Under the pieces are notes generated by a model that did no database searches, was not told the origin of the DNA, and was given only the letters and a program-made list of their open reading frames with translations. Source: Asterella californica (Eukaryota; Streptophyta; Marchantiopsida; Marchantiales; Aytoniaceae). From it: a DNA stretch of 64,000 bases. A program made the translations under genes and the position numbers. Positions 10,650 through 23,340 of the stretch are shown one piece after another (positions within the stretch are counted from its first letter, which is position 1; the number at the start of each line of letters is the position of its first letter). The DNA lies in the NCBI GenBank assembly GCA_036924285.1, contig JAYKYS010000007.1, forward strand, positions 2,108,001 to 2,172,000, given 5' to 3'.

Positions 10650-12560
10650 CAGTCTAGCTTCTACTTCTCAGAAGACGAAACTAGTCTTCCAGAAGACAGC
10701 TACTCCGTCTTCCAGGATTCTAACAGTACTTTCCTAAATAGCTCTCGCCTTCCGAGCTATATCCAAACAATCCTAACTAAGCAAGGCCTCTCATGGATTA
10801 CCAAGAAGACAACCCACCTTGCATTACATCCTACTTCCTGTCAGAAGATACAAGATTCACGAAACGTAGAGTGCATAACAGGTTCAGAAGATGGTTGCGG
10901 GCTCCTGCGGTGACAGTGGCCTCCGAGAAGACTCCTAGGACAGCTTCCGATTCAATGTCTTTCTCGGAAGACCTCTTGAAGTCAGGCTTCCCTTCACTGG
11001 TCTCACATGTCTTCTTCTTCCTACGCGTAATCTATCCTCACAACAGACTCAAGACATTTGCACTCTGTTCTTCTGACTTCTCACCTCTCATACACACTCA
11101 GAAGAAGCTTGCTGCTCGGTGGGAAGACATGACCCTCGACCATTCTCTCCAGATTCTGCCAGTAAGACTTCTCACGACTCTCTTCTAAGTTCGGGAAGAA
11201 GAAGGAATGGGCTGCTATGAGTCGGACCGAAGAGACCCGAAATGGACCCTCACGTCTTCTCGCGCATTTTGTCAGCCCTTCCAGTCTTCTAGTCTCTCTA
11301 GGAAGATGTGGATTTGAGAAGTTCGGAAGGCCGAGAGGCACAGGCCTAGTTCTCGTCTTCCAACTTCTCAAAATAACAAAACAACTCACCACGCCACTCA
11401 GGATTCGTACCAAGCCTCTCTTAATACCAAAACAAAGCAAATCCACCCTTGATACGAATTGTATACAGTCGGTCTTCCGAAGACAGTCAAGCTTCCGAAG
11501 ATGTCTAGCTTCCGAAGATGTCTAGCTTCCGAAGATGTTCCAATCTCAGAAGCGTCTTCCGAAGATGTTCAGATCTTCCGAAGCGTCTTCTGTTCAAGGT
11601 TTCGGGAGTAGAGGGATGCTTGGGTAGGGAAATTGATAGCTAGGATCTCCAATTTGAGGTCTATGGGTAGAGAAGCTCGAATTGAACTCGGGAAGAAGGA
11701 AGAAGATGTCTAACGAAATTGGGCAGCGCTTCCGCGCCCAATGTCACAATAGGAAAATAAGGATGAGGGATTGATCGATCAGGCTGCCTGCAAACAACCG
11801 GAGAAGCGCGGGGGATACCAAACAAAGGCGAGAAGCAGTGGGGAAGGGAAGAGAACATAGGAAGAACCTCTACTGTCTTCTGTCGACTTCCCGAGCTATC
11901 TTCGATCTTCTGCGCGCTTCTGGCTCTGGTTCTAGCTCCAATACGACCTCACAAGGCTGCTTCTGCTGTCAGCTTCTGGCTACGTCTCAATTCCACCTTC
12001 TATTCCACTCAGCCACTCTCCAATGTCAGCTTTCCGGGAGCTCACAGAAAATACCTTCAGTTCACTACGCTTCCTGCGCTCAGTAATTTGACTTCGTCTT
12101 CCTTCTAACTTCGAATCGATCTTGTCCTCACTCGATTTCACTCGCTGCTTTCCTCACTCAAATCAACTCGCTGCCTGAATCGATCTTCTCAGTCTCCAAT
12201 CTCTCGATGCGGGAAGCAGGTAGGTGTCTGTGCTAATGCGCTTCCTGCGCTGTCTTCCCCGCAGTTTAAGGGTTTCGACACTCCTGACCTACCTAACATG
12301 TTCACCACCGCGGGGTTACCCAAGTAGATATACCCACTTCTTTACTTGGAAATCCCGTGGTTAGACCTCCGTGGTCGCTGTCGTCGGGAAGACGCGTGTC
12401 TTCCGTCTTCCGTTGTCCGTCGCGGTCTTCCGTCGTCCGTTGTCTTCTGCGGTCTTCCGTCGTCTTCGGAAGACACCATTGGGAAGACGCTTCCCAGAAG
12501 ACAACCGTCTTCTGAAGAAGTCAACTTCTTATTGCAAAAAAAGATCATAAGATCATCTTC
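10650..12560. repeat. GAAGAC/GTCTTC-rich non-coding block (possible LTR)
   Basis: The block upstream of the minus-strand ORF is packed with CTTCCGAAG, GAAGAC and GTCTTC words. A short tandem run at 11465-11590 repeats CTTCCGAAGATGTCTAG, and a second run at 12380-12510 repeats GTCTTCCGTCGTC-like words. Open frames of 65-131 codons on both strands carry no recognised domain. By position it could be the 5' LTR or leader of the element encoding the 8266-10576 protein, but I could not define termini or target duplications. Confidence 0.5.
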
Positions 12561-12599
12561 CTTCTAAGGAAGCCGTAATCTTAAGTAACAACGCTTCTT

Positions 12600-14477
12600 C
12601 AGTTATACAAACAAGTTATTAACCTTAAAAATTTTAAAAATTCGTGAATCCTGTAATTTGTGAGCACCACACATAGAATGGACGTGTGAAATCTCAATAT
12701 ATGAGATTTGTTTTCTTCTATGATAAATGAGTATGGTCCATTGACGCTTTTCTTAGAGAACGTAGTTACTATGGAGCTTAATTATGAACTCTCGATTATC
12801 GAGACTTCATATGATGTACTGACAATTGTCTTCTGTCTTATGACGAATGAAGTACATATGCCATTACACTGGACATATGAGACAGTGAGTGTAAGGATAT
12901 TTTCCTCCAAGGTCTCTCAAAGTTCTAGTTCGTGCACCGGCATATTATGCAACAATGGGAATGCGTAAAAGAGCGAGTTTCTGAAACTTGGTATACTGTA
13001 AAAGGGATCTCTGTTCAAACCTGCACAGCGACTACTAATTACAACAAGGTGCTGGACGTTTATGAGGTGAACAGCAAATTCAAAGGTTCATTTGAGGACG
13101 ACATTCTCTTTGTTGACATGAGTTGCTCATGTCAACAAAGAGAGTTGTCACCATGGTGTCCAAATATGTTTCGGTTGTGGATCCAAAACTTGGAGACTAG
13201 TGGTTGCAGACGTTGGAGTATGTTGTCTCCTTCAACAAGAAGAAGGAAACCAAGTCAGTCGTTGGCTTGGATAAGGTTCATATTTTTGCCATGGCAAGTT
13301 TGAGTAACAAGATATGCTATGAGTTGTTGAAGGTCTTTTTTCACAGAAAAGAACGAAGTATTGAAGAAGGATTACAACTACGAACATGACATGAAGAGTG
13401 AGAAGAGAAAAGGAAAGAAAAATGGTTGAAGAAAACCAATGACCAAAACATTGACGAGCGCAAAATACTTTCAACAAAAGAATCTTCAGTAAGTAAGAGT
13501 GTAAGAGCGTAGTGAGATGGATTACAACACCTTAGCAGGGCGAGGAAATGAAGACCACGATACACATGTTGGATGATAAATGATTAGATGATTACTTCTT
13601 TAAATTTTATAACAAAATATATATCAAAATTAGTACTTTATAAATTTTGTCCTTTAACATGTTTAGCCTTTATGAACCTTTTTTTTAAGTTTGATTATCT
13701 CTATATAAAATTTTCACTTGAGTTAGACAGTTAGACTTTTCCAAAAGTCAAAGATTTATATCAGAGTAATTTAACCCTTAAGAGCTCTTAAGGAGAAAAC
13801 TGAGGTAATCCCATTTCAAATATTCAAGTAATCAATTTGATCTATCTTTGGACTTTAATTTGTATGTAAACTTAGTGTATATTCCTAATTGATATAAGCA
13901 AAAAGTAGAGCTCTATCCCAGATCGATGAACGGGTTTTTGATTTTAAATAAACTCTAAGAACTTAATATGAAAACAAAGATTTATACTTTTAAAAACAAC
14001 AATTTTCACGAATTAGCTTTAGATCCATTGTATTTTTTAAGTTTGAACACAAAATTCAGTACGTTGTTATATATGTGAAGGACTCTTTGGAATTAAGAAT
14101 CAAGAATACTATCGAGTACGAAAGATTTATTTTCTTTGTTCCGCAGATTTCAGATCAAAGAAATAAATGTAGATAGATTTCAGAATCTTTTCTTTGTTCC
14201 GTAAATTTTAGATTAAAGAAATGTAGATAATGTCACGTCAACGATCTGAAGATATAAGATGAAATCGGCAATAATTAAGAAAACAATAACTTCAGCCGAA
14301 ATATCTTTGATCGAGATATAATCTATGAGAATATTTCTGATTGCATATTATAATCTGTATGAGATATTCTCGGCAATGAACACCCTGTAACACATTTCGA
14401 TACATGAAGATTATATAATATTGTTTATAATTAAAACTATATATTGACCGAATAACCAGAAAAATGTTATTGCATAC
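12600..14477. other. AT-rich intergenic DNA
   Basis: Base composition shifts sharply from the GAAGAC-rich block to AT-rich sequence. Small open frames (60-123 codons) at 12700-13570 have no recognisable domain. The section contains the perfect hairpin at 13105-13143 and, at about 14128-14225, a roughly 70-bp imperfect tandem duplication built on TTTCTTTGTTCCG and ATCAAAGAAAT. Nothing else can be assigned. Confidence 0.4.
13105..13143. repeat. Perfect 18-bp inverted repeat, 3-nt loop
   Basis: TCTCTTTGTTGACATGAG (13105-13122) is followed by TTG and then its exact reverse complement (13126-13143). Weaker pairing (GACA with TGTC) extends outward. It lies in a non-coding region, so it is a candidate foldback or MITE remnant, or the stem of a small-RNA hairpin; no transcript is known. 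Confidence 0.85.
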
Positions 14478-15010
14478 ACTACTACAGATTGGCCATTTTC
14501 TCACATCAATAGCGACAATATTTCATACTTTGTGACAATTTTCATCATCTTAAAGTCGTAAAAACAATGTAGAAACGATGTAAGAATTCATGTCTTAATG
14601 TTTTCAGACTGCTTTCTTACTTGACCGTCTGAAATGGTCTGCTTTAAAGATATCATAATTTCGTCTTACTACCGTCTGAAAAGTGCGACAACAGTCCAAC
14701 ATCGACTAAAATAAAAGAACATGTGGCAAAGACGTCTTAAATAATGTAGATTTCATTTGAAAATTAATCAATTTTTTGGATAAAATTACGACATAGTTAA
14801 GACATCTTCACAACCACACCGACATCATTCAAACAACATTACATACAATTTTTTGTCTTAAATGTGTACAATTCCGATGCTTTTAGCGACATAATTCTCA
14901 CATAAGATTTACGACAACAATTAAGACATATTAAGGACACCATTTCGACATATTATTTCTCACATTTAGTTCTAACACAATTCTGACAGTATTTCTGAAC
15001 ATTGTATGAT
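14478..15010 (+). mobile_element. CACTA (En/Spm)-like transposon end with subterminal repeats
   Basis: The segment opens CACTACTACAGATTGGCC, the form of a plant CACTA terminal inverted repeat (family consensus begins CACTACAAGAAA or CACTACTAGAAA), followed by a TAGCGACAA motif also common just inside such ends. The next 500 bp carry TTAAGAC/GTCTTAA words in both orientations, as expected of subterminal transposase-binding repeats (near 14592, 14731, 14803, 14865 and 14920). No transposase ORF and no opposite end were found, so the right limit is arbitrary. Confidence 0.5.
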
Positions 15011-16900
15011 ATCAATACGACAAAGGATTTATCATATTGTTTACTGTAACGTTTCTCTTTTACACAGTTTAAAGATAAAAATGTCGTGCTCACAGAAGAT
15101 TGAGATTAACATACTTTGTACTACAGTTTAACTGAGAAGTTCTTCATGCCAACAGTCAACAAATCCAAAAATGGCTACTTGAGCTATATGTACGATCAAA
15201 CATCTCAGAATTCTGACCAACCCACTGTCACGGGTCTTAAGATCCTAATTCCATTCACTTAAGATCTCACTATTTACTTCTTGTTCACAAACTACACTCG
15301 GATTTCTCTTCAGAAATCTCGAAAACCCATGACTTGCTAATGCTCACAAGGGCACTATAAACAAGCATAAGTACAAGTTGTATCCAAGAACACTATAAAC
15401 ATAACTGAATAGGTGGTTTTACATCAGTAAGCCTCATGTGCTAAACTACCTAAGTGGGCAGGGAAAGCTATGGAGAGAACTAAAACGAGAAAATAGCTCT
15501 TCTCAACAGTCATTACCAGCTAACTCTTAAACTCCAAGACAACACACACCAAGCCACACAAGACCACAGACCAAGAGATGACTTTTTAAACCTCATGATG
15601 ATCTGAGCACCCAAGGGATGCCACGGCTGAGATGACTTTACGGACGTAAAATTTTGTAAATAGACTATATACATCGCGTGGTCCTTCAATTGAGATCTTG
15701 ATAGTAAAGATTAACTATTTAACTTACTATCTCTGTTGGCTCATCACTTCCTTGAACTACTCTTATTGCGACAGTGGAGGTAGTATGTTCCACTATCAAT
15801 TGACTCTGTGGTTCTATCTTTGAAGGAGTGATAGACGGCGCGGTAGAGGCCCAACGTCCATGTCCTCCTGCTGAACTCATGACGGCATCAGGTCATCCAG
15901 TGGGACATTCTGAAGATGTCCAAGGGAACATATATACCCTAACGAGCTCTCTCTCGAACCTCATCTCCAAGTTTGAACATAGTGGTGGTGTCTTCTAACA
16001 TGACATCTATCCGATCAGTCCCTCGCTGCAAGACATCCTAGATCTGTGACTGAGTAGGCTCTCCCAAAATGCTCACCCATGCGTCAAAGCACTTCACTCT
16101 TTTGTCATAAGCTACTCTGATGGCTTGCTGAATGATGACAATCTTATCACTTTGTTCATGCTCCTCTTGCGTTTTACCTCTGGGGTAAGGTGTCTGATGC
16201 GCTCATTTGATCAAGCACTCTCCTCCATGCATAGCTCCTAGGTCTAAGGAGACTGTTCTTCGGGACCAAGAGCTGACCCTCCAGCTTGTCTACTTGTCTG
16301 TGAAGTCTCTCCCTCTCATGTCTCAAGGTCTCTCATGTCTCTTGAGAGACTACCAAGTCGGCTCTCAAATGTGTCACGATCTTGCGCTCACGTGCGTCGT
16401 AACTCCTCGAGGTGCTCTGCTGAATCCAAATAGCAAACTCACAGACGACGTAGCATATGCAACCCAAACCAGGTGCTATGGCTTGCTCATCAGCAACAAC
16501 TATCTCATGTAACTCATTTAGAAGGACGTTGTTTCAACAACTACAATAAAATCGAGTTAGCATTTTCTTGCTTGCTCATATAGTCCACCCTCTTTAAATG
16601 CACGATCATGAGATAACTCATTAGCGTGAAAATAAAGAGGGTATGCACAAATGGATAAGTGCATTCTTGCATTTATCCATATATACAAAAAATTACGACC
16701 GTGTAGTTAAACAAACCGTGTCAAATGAGACACGAAATAGAACATGAATTATCACACTAGTAATTCAAGAAAAAGTCATGTTTTAAAGAGAGAGCGAGCG
16801 ATTAGTCTTCTTCAGAATCTTTTTTGCTATTCGATATGTCAAGTCATTTTTGCTAGTTGCTAGTTCGACCGAGTGTGAAGTGACGTACACCATTAGCACC
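15010..16900. other. Unassigned intergenic sequence
   Basis: A 101-codon plus-strand frame (16207-16512) has no recognisable domain. Part of 15800-16500 has the base balance of decayed coding DNA but many stops in all frames. No RNA gene or clear element boundary is visible. Confidence 0.35.
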
Positions 16901-16913
16901 GGTAGTTCCGGTA

Positions 16914-17600
16914 GTGCGGTTAGGACCGTTAGCAAAGTTTCTTAAGTTGAGATCACCAAGAAGTACATTTCGAGTTGGAGTTTGTAGTCTATCGCTTTTC
17001 TCGAGTTGAGCCTTCAAGCTCCTAGTTACGAAAGATGCACTTAGTTGAGTAGAACTTGAATTCTCTATGATCATAGAGTGGGTTTGGCTTGATTCGTGAG
17101 TGATTTGTTGCTGGTTGGCAGATGTTTATGCATGTGTTCTCAAATTACTCGAGAAAAGTGAATCGTGAAGTTTTGATTGAGAGAAATCAGGTCAAGGTAT
17201 TTTTATCCGTGATATCTCCGGGTGGTCGTAGATGATGATATCTTCAATTTGTGGAGTGCGGTTAGTACTGTTAGCAAAGTTTCTTAGGTTGAGATCACCA
17301 AGAAGTACATTTCGAGTTGGAGCTTGTAGTCTATCACTTTTCTCGAGTTGAGCCTTCAAGCTCCTAACTATGATAGATGCGTTTAGTGAGTAGAACTTGG
17401 ATTCTCTATGATCATAGAGTGGGTTTGGCTTGATTCGTGAGTGATTTGTTGCTGGTTGGCAGGTATTTATGCATGTGTTCTCAGATTACTCGAGAAAAGT
17501 GATTCTTGAAGTTTTGATTGAGAGAAATTAGATCATGGAAGTTTTTACCCGTGGTATGTCCGGATGGTCGTAGATTGATGATATCTTCAATTTGTGGAGT
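16914..17600. repeat. Two-copy tandem duplication, 342-bp period
   Basis: The block starting GTGCGGTTAG at 16914 is repeated from 17256 to about 17600 with few differences, including the shared segment AGATCACCAAGAAGTACATT. Each copy contains the perfect palindrome CTCTATGATCATAGAG. No protein is encoded. It could be a duplicated LTR or leader segment of a decayed element, since decayed retroelement-like sequence follows on the right. Confidence 0.9.
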
Positions 17601-18690
17601 GGGGGTGATTTGCACTTCGCTTGGTATATTCGTGAAGTGATTTGGTGGAGATCTGGTCGCTTGTCGGATCGAATTTTGATCCTTGGTGACAGTTTATCAT
17701 TTTTTTGAAACTCGATATTTGACTGATGTGTGGAAGTGCTGATCAGATTTTCTGTGGTGGTCTGGTTTGGTCTGCGGACGGTGCAGTAGAAGCGTGTTGG
17801 GAAGACGCTTCCAATGCAACCAAAATTGTTCGAAATGGAATCCGTTTGAGTTCAGTAGAGCTCTTTTTGTGTTACCAAGAACCAAAATCAAGATTTATGT
17901 TAGAATTGATGAAATCCACGGGTTTGTAGTCTTGTTGGTTGTTTCGCAAAGTGTGCACAAGTTTTGTGTGGGTGTATTCTCGTCATAAAATTCTATTTTT
18001 GGTATCTCAAAGATGACTTTGATGATATTTATGTTAGTTTTTTCATATTTCCATGTGTGTTTTTTGGTGTCTCGTGGACAGATTTCGTCTGATTTTTGTC
18101 TACACCAGCAAAGCTAGCAGTGCGCTGGTATTTTCGCAGTGGATAGTGTGTTTAGAGGCTTCGAGGAGCAGAGGTGCATGAGTGCGGAGGCATGAGAAGC
18201 GGAGTGCAAGGTTACGGAGGTGGAGCCGAAGCTGACCCGACTCGACACGTCGCGTCTCATCTCGTCACCAAACCAGCTTGTTGGTGCGTGAAAGATAGGT
18301 AATTTTTCAGTGGTGTGGAAGTGCGTAAAATGTGATCATCCATCTCGTGAAGCGTGCATTTAACTTCTCTATTCTTAGTTTTGGACTATACCACTAGACC
18401 ACTAGCTTTGGTGTCTTACAAGGATGCTCATATGTACTTAGGGACTTGTTCTATGCCCTAAGAGGCCTTACTAGGCATTCCGAGGAGAGTGGTAGAGAGA
18501 TCTCATAGTCTTAGAGAGAAGTTATAGTTGAGGTACCGTTCTCCATGCCGTAGGTGGATGCATGGAGAGTGTTAGTGGATGTTGAGTGGTGTGAGCTAGT
18601 ATAACTATATGGTTGAAGGTCTCTGGAGTTACTAGAGGATTGGACATCTAGTTAGCAACTCCAAACACATGTTATGATCATTGAGGAGTA
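17600..18690. other. Unassigned leader-like sequence
   Basis: GT-rich, mostly stop-filled sequence without a recognisable gene. GGGAAGACGCTTCC at about 17800 resembles the GAAGAC-rich family near 8-12 kb. It may be LTR or untranslated-leader sequence of the decayed element that follows. Confidence 0.3.
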
Positions 18691-20480
18691 AGAGCTCAGA
18701 TCATGGAGGTCACATTGGCGGTAGAGGTCCAACACCTAGTAGATGATAGGTCGCTCACACTGCTGATCCTACTCTTGATGCTACTATGGCTACTCGGATC
18801 TAGCAGTTGCAGCAACATATAGCTAGTATGGCTATGCTCAGTCGAGATCTGGTTCGGGAGCGGGTACCTCCACATCTTATGGAAGAGAATCAAATCCGCA
18901 TGAGTTTATTTGCAGTGCGACGTAGACAGATGCATAAGTGGTGATTACTCGAGAAGCAGCACGTGCTCCGGAGTTCCAAGGAGCATCAATGGAGTTGGAT
19001 CCACATAGAGGGGAGGCTAGTAGACAGACTAGGCTTCCCCAGTCATTTACGCTTAGGACCTCTTCTATGGTTCCTAGTCGTTCTACTAATGGTGTAGATC
19101 AGTAAAATGCACATATATCACATAGTGGAGCAGAGACGAGTCAACTTTTTAGATCCAAGGATGCAAGACACGACATTTTGTTGGAGGCGGTTATGTCTAT
19201 CTTGCGGGTCTTTGTATTTTCAGCCACAGATATGAGGACGTTGGGAGTCAACCCAGCCTCAGTATTTCGAATGACGACCACGCTTTGTGAGAACGGGAGT
19301 GTTGTACCGGCTGCTCACCCGTTTGGGTTTTAAGACTTGCTTAAACAAACGTAACGTCTTTCTATTTCTTTTGACCTCCATAGACTCGAGGATCAGGATG
19401 GCTACCAGTGACATATGATAATCGACGGTTGCTAGGATGGACGAGTTACCAGCTAGATCGGCGACTGAGCGTGTTAAGTTGACACTATGCATGATGTTGT
19501 TGGACAACACTAACGGTATTTTTTGCTTAGTTGCATCTTTAGAGCAAGTGTATAGATCGTAGAGAGTCTTGTTGGACTCTAGAACGCAGCCCTTGATGTT
19601 ATGAAAGTTAGCAGCTATTGCTATGGACCTACGTAAGGTTGATATAGAGAGATGTCCATTCCAGATTCAGACATCTCTCGAAGGATGGACGAGATCGATC
19701 ACATACATGACATGTCATGAGCTGATAGTGAGAGTTCAGCCGGACCATCTCACAAATGGTTCGATGGTGAGCCAAGGCCATTGTAACGTGTGCAGAGTCT
19801 TATGACGTGTGGTTGATGGAGCGATGTTGTATCTCATGGGTTTCATGATTGATTATTGAGAGAGGATTGTCTCTTATAGGTCAGGTTGGTGGTCCGGTGA
19901 AAGACGTATGAGATGTTTATCAGTACGGTTTAGCAAAAGAGTTAGTGCAGCCCAGTCAGGGACTATGGCACCATATAGTTCAGTTGTCACTTGATCCGAT
20001 GAGTTATTGAAAGACAATGCACATGCGGAGAATACTCCGATATCAGAGGAGATGGAGACCTTATCCAGTATGAGTGGAGTATTCCTCCGACTTTGGATGT
20101 CTCATTTTCGAGTTCGAGTGCGCAATTACAACAGTCATGGACATACACGTGCAATGATATGACATGGTTTACATGATCCACGGTCTCGAATATTTTGAGA
20201 GATGTTGTAGATTCTATGACATCTTCAGATTCATCAGACATGTTTTCCAGCATACATCTTGGAGAACAGTCATTGTTGGGTGACATTCGTCCACGGATGA
20301 TTACGGATGTGCATCAAGTGCGGTCATGATCGGGATCGACTATTTTGTTGGATGCAGCGAGAGTGAGATCTCGTGCACATCATCCACGATTGTGGCGGAC
20401 AAAGTTGTTATCTATGGAGTTGTTGAGACGGCATACGATGGAGTTCGACGTCCAACACACCTTAGAGTGGATAACATCTT
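18690..20480 (+). pseudogene. Decayed repeat-element coding sequence
   Basis: The plus strand retains stretches that read like old coding sequence with scattered stops, for example REAARAPEFQGASMELDP (about 18950-19000) and MAMLSRDLVRERVPPHL (about 18830-18880). No complete domain survives. The right part (19978-20400) is repeated in diverged form at 55598-56400, showing that it belongs to a dispersed family. I cannot name the family. Confidence 0.45.
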
Positions 20481-20529
20481 AGATGCACGATGACAATCTC
20501 AAGTAGTGAGAGTCGTTGACAGGTCACCC

Positions 20530-20995
20530 ATGGCTTCGGATCTTCACTTTCATTACATTGATGGGTACAGTTCATTGTCAACTTCCCATGGACACTTTGT
20601 CTCCTTCATTTGGACGCCTAGTGGAGAAGTTACAAGACTCAAAAGATGGATAAAACAAGCTAGGCCCCAGCTTATGAACTTTTGGCATGACTTTGGATCT
20701 TCACTTTCATCGCATCAATGGGTAGAGCTTGTTGTCAGCTTTCCCTATGCACTTTGTCTGCTTCATTTGGATGCCTAGTGGAGAAGTTACGAGACTCGAA
20801 AGATGGGTAAAACAAGCTAGGCTTCAGCTTACGGGCTTTTGCACGACTTCGGATCTTCACTTTCATCGCATCATTGGGTAGAGCTCATTGTCAACTTTTC
20901 AGAGACACTTCGACTACTTCATTTGGACGCTTAGTGGAGAAGTTACGAGACTCGGAAGAAGAGAAAATCAAGCTAGGCCCTAGTTTACTTTTGCT
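20530..20995. repeat. About 157-bp tandem repeat, three copies
   Basis: GGATCTTCACTTTCAT occurs at 20538, 20695 and 20851, and each copy continues with CATTTGGACGC/GATGCC, TAGTGGAGAAGTTAC and ACAAGCTAGGC. Units differ by point changes and small indels. A 90-codon plus-strand frame runs through the first copy and a half, but without recognisable protein features. Confidence 0.9.
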
Positions 20996-21760
20996 GACTG
21001 GGTATTTGTAGCTCCAGGCGCTATACTTAGGACGCAAAGGGCTTGCTTCTTCAGAATCTGAGAAAACTGGTACGTATTGTGCTTGACGTAAGGGGGTTGC
21101 TGAAGGGGCTAGCTTGTTCTTGCGATCAGTCAGTGGACGGTTTGGAGTTGGGAAGTCCAATGCATGCGCGCAAGGTGTCATTAGGTTTAGATCTGTGCAG
21201 ACTACGCGTTGGTTAAGACGGTTCGTGAAGAGAAGGATCACGGAGTGTGTACTGGGAGAAATTGAGACGCATGAAGAAGATTTGGAGTGCTTCATTGACT
21301 TGTGAAGGAGAGTTGGACCGTTCGGATCGTTCCAGAGTCTAAACTTGTTGTCCTTGGATCCATCGGGATCAAAACCCTGAGTTCTTTAGGAAATTGAAGA
21401 CGATACGAAATTTCATCGAGCGGTTTGAGAGTTCTGAGTGAAATTGACTCGCAAGGCAGCGCTTGTATCAGATTTTTCATCGCATGTGATCTGAAATTTG
21501 GTTGTTCTTCGGGATCGGTGAGTCAAGTTCTTCGTTCTTGGTGCCTATGCGATCAAGGAGTCTTCATCTACACATAGGAGAAGACCGTACGTGGATTGGA
21601 TTGTTGGTTTGGATGTGGTGAGCAAGTCTGAGCCGCAAGGAGTCGATTTACGTCAGTTTTTTTACATTCTGTGTGGTTTTGCAAGGAGAACTCCGAATGA
21701 CTTTTTTGGAGTCTCGTTGGGTTCAGGATAGCTAGATCTACCTATCAGACAAGACGGATA
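20995..21760. other. Unassigned sequence left of gag remnant
   Basis: Minus-strand open frames (134 codons at 20891-21295 and 62 codons at 21292-21480) have no domain that I recognise. By position they could be the highly decayed continuation of the minus-strand gag copy to the right, but I see no pol motif to confirm this. Confidence 0.3.
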
Positions 21761-22935
21761 TTAGATCAGACGATATGTTTGGACGATCTGTGCGGTTTTA
21801 AGCCGTAGAGAGGAATTTTTGAAAGTTCGATCACATGCGATAAAAAATCGACGATATCTAGGCTGTTGGGAGTCGGATCTGAAGGTTTCTTGGGCCATCC
21901 CATCCTTCCAAAAGATCACTCCTTGTTGCAAGATATCAGTGAACTCCTTGCAATCTCTTCGTGGATGATCTGTATCATCGCACCAGATACATCGTTGGAT
22001 CCAGCCTTGCTTCTCAAATGATTTTGCTCCACTTGTAGACCCCTTCTCTTCCAATCTTGTGAGCTTGATCTGCAGATCTCGCATTCCACGCATGATCTCC
22101 TCAAGGTTTGAATCATCTTTCTTCGGAGATACTACAGGTGCTTAGGTAACCGGAACAACTGGAGCAACTGGTATCATCTGTCTAGCAACAGGAACCGCTG
22201 GTCGAACCACAGGAACAGGTGCTACAGCAGTCGGTGTTGGTGCCGATCTCCTAACAGGAACCTTCTCTCGTCTTCGCTCCCTCTTGGTAAGTAGACCAAC
22301 AACTTCTTCAACCTTCTTCCAGCTACTGGTCAAACTATCATCTTCCTCCCGATCCTCCAGAAGTACCTCCAACTTCTCTTGTAGCTTCTCATCTGCAGCC
22401 CGAAGAAATAACTCTATCTTGTTGGACTGCAGTGTCAACTTCTCCATCCTAGTCAGCCGTGAGAACTGCTTCTCAAACTCCCTGAGTAACTCTATAGCTT
22501 GTAAACCTTTCCTCAACCTGACTTCTTGGTGACTCGATCAGAGTCCTCCAAGAAGTATTCATCCATCAAGGCATGAGCAAACGTCTCCCAATCCTTGTTA
22601 AAATGCTTCGTTAGTATTTTACATGATCTTTAATCTCTGGAGCTGCTGCCAACTCAAACGTCTCAATCATCTCATCTTTTGATACCCGGTTCAGCTCCAT
22701 CTCCTTCACATAATGTCTCAGATATCTTGAGACATCTCTCTCATCGAACTGGTCAATCTTACTGACCACCGCTTGAAGCGTCTTGGTTGTCAAAGCTTCC
22801 TTCTGCTCATCGGACAGTTGCTGCCGCAAGAACATAGTGAAAGCTTGAAACATCGATGCAGTCGTCGGATCCAACTGCACCCTTGGCAATCCACTCGAAC
22901 CACTAGCTCCGTTCTGTGAGAGTGCGTAAGGTGTG
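21761..22935 (-). pseudogene. Ty3/gypsy-type gag remnant with CCHC zinc knuckle
   Basis: On the minus strand, three neighbouring frames give the nucleocapsid-capsid (gag) protein of an LTR retrotransposon, which would package element RNA. It runs from LPRVQLDPTTASMFQAFTMF (22940-22830) through MFLRQQLSDEQKEAL, a capsid-like helical part (WETFAHALMDEYFLED and a 124-codon frame at 22142-22516) and a Pro/Val-rich spacer. It ends in CIWCDDTDHPRRDC, a C-x2-C-x4-H-x4-C knuckle near 21950-22000. Stops near 22620 and 22515 break it. It is probably the same broad family as the 2.5-7.2 kb remnant. Confidence 0.8.
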
Positions 22936-23340
22936 ACAGCCGATTCTAGTCGACTTCTACGAAGCAGGAGCAGTCTTTTGGAGGTGTGAGAAGCCGAGTT
23001 GAACCCCTAGAAGCCGAGAATTGCTTCGAGAAGACGGTACTAAGAAGACCGGAAGAAATGACCTGGAAGCAGGAAGAGTGTCTTCCCGAGCTTCTCTGTG
23101 AATAGTTGTGTGATATTTTAGTTAGTAGTTGTTTGTTTAGGTCCAGAGCACCTTTTGGTGAGTCTGGAAGACGCTTGGTTTTGTGAGAAGACGGGATTTC
23201 TAGGCAAAACCCGTGTGTTTGTGTGTTTGAACAGATCTTAGAACTTAGAGCAGCGTTACTTGTGCAAATCCTCTGTGGGAACGATATCTTGTATACTAAA
23301 TGGGCAAAAGGAGTAATCCTGCGACACTACACTATGGTTA
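22936..23340. repeat. LTR-like, GAAGAC-containing sequence beside gag
   Basis: This stretch lies immediately 5' of the minus-strand gag remnant and carries five GAAGAC/GTCTTC words within about 270 bp, the same signature as the 8.4-12.6 kb block. That makes it a candidate LTR or leader of this element. I found no matching second LTR, primer-binding site or target duplication. Confidence 0.4.

Noticed and set aside
14478..18130. Complete CACTA element with matched ends
   Set aside because: I searched for the inverse terminal sequence (ending TAGTG) to the right and found no convincing partner with a 3-bp duplication, so only one end is annotated.
20891..21295. 134-codon minus-strand ORF
   Set aside because: It runs into the third unit of the 157-bp tandem repeat and has no recognisable domain, so a real gene is unlikely.
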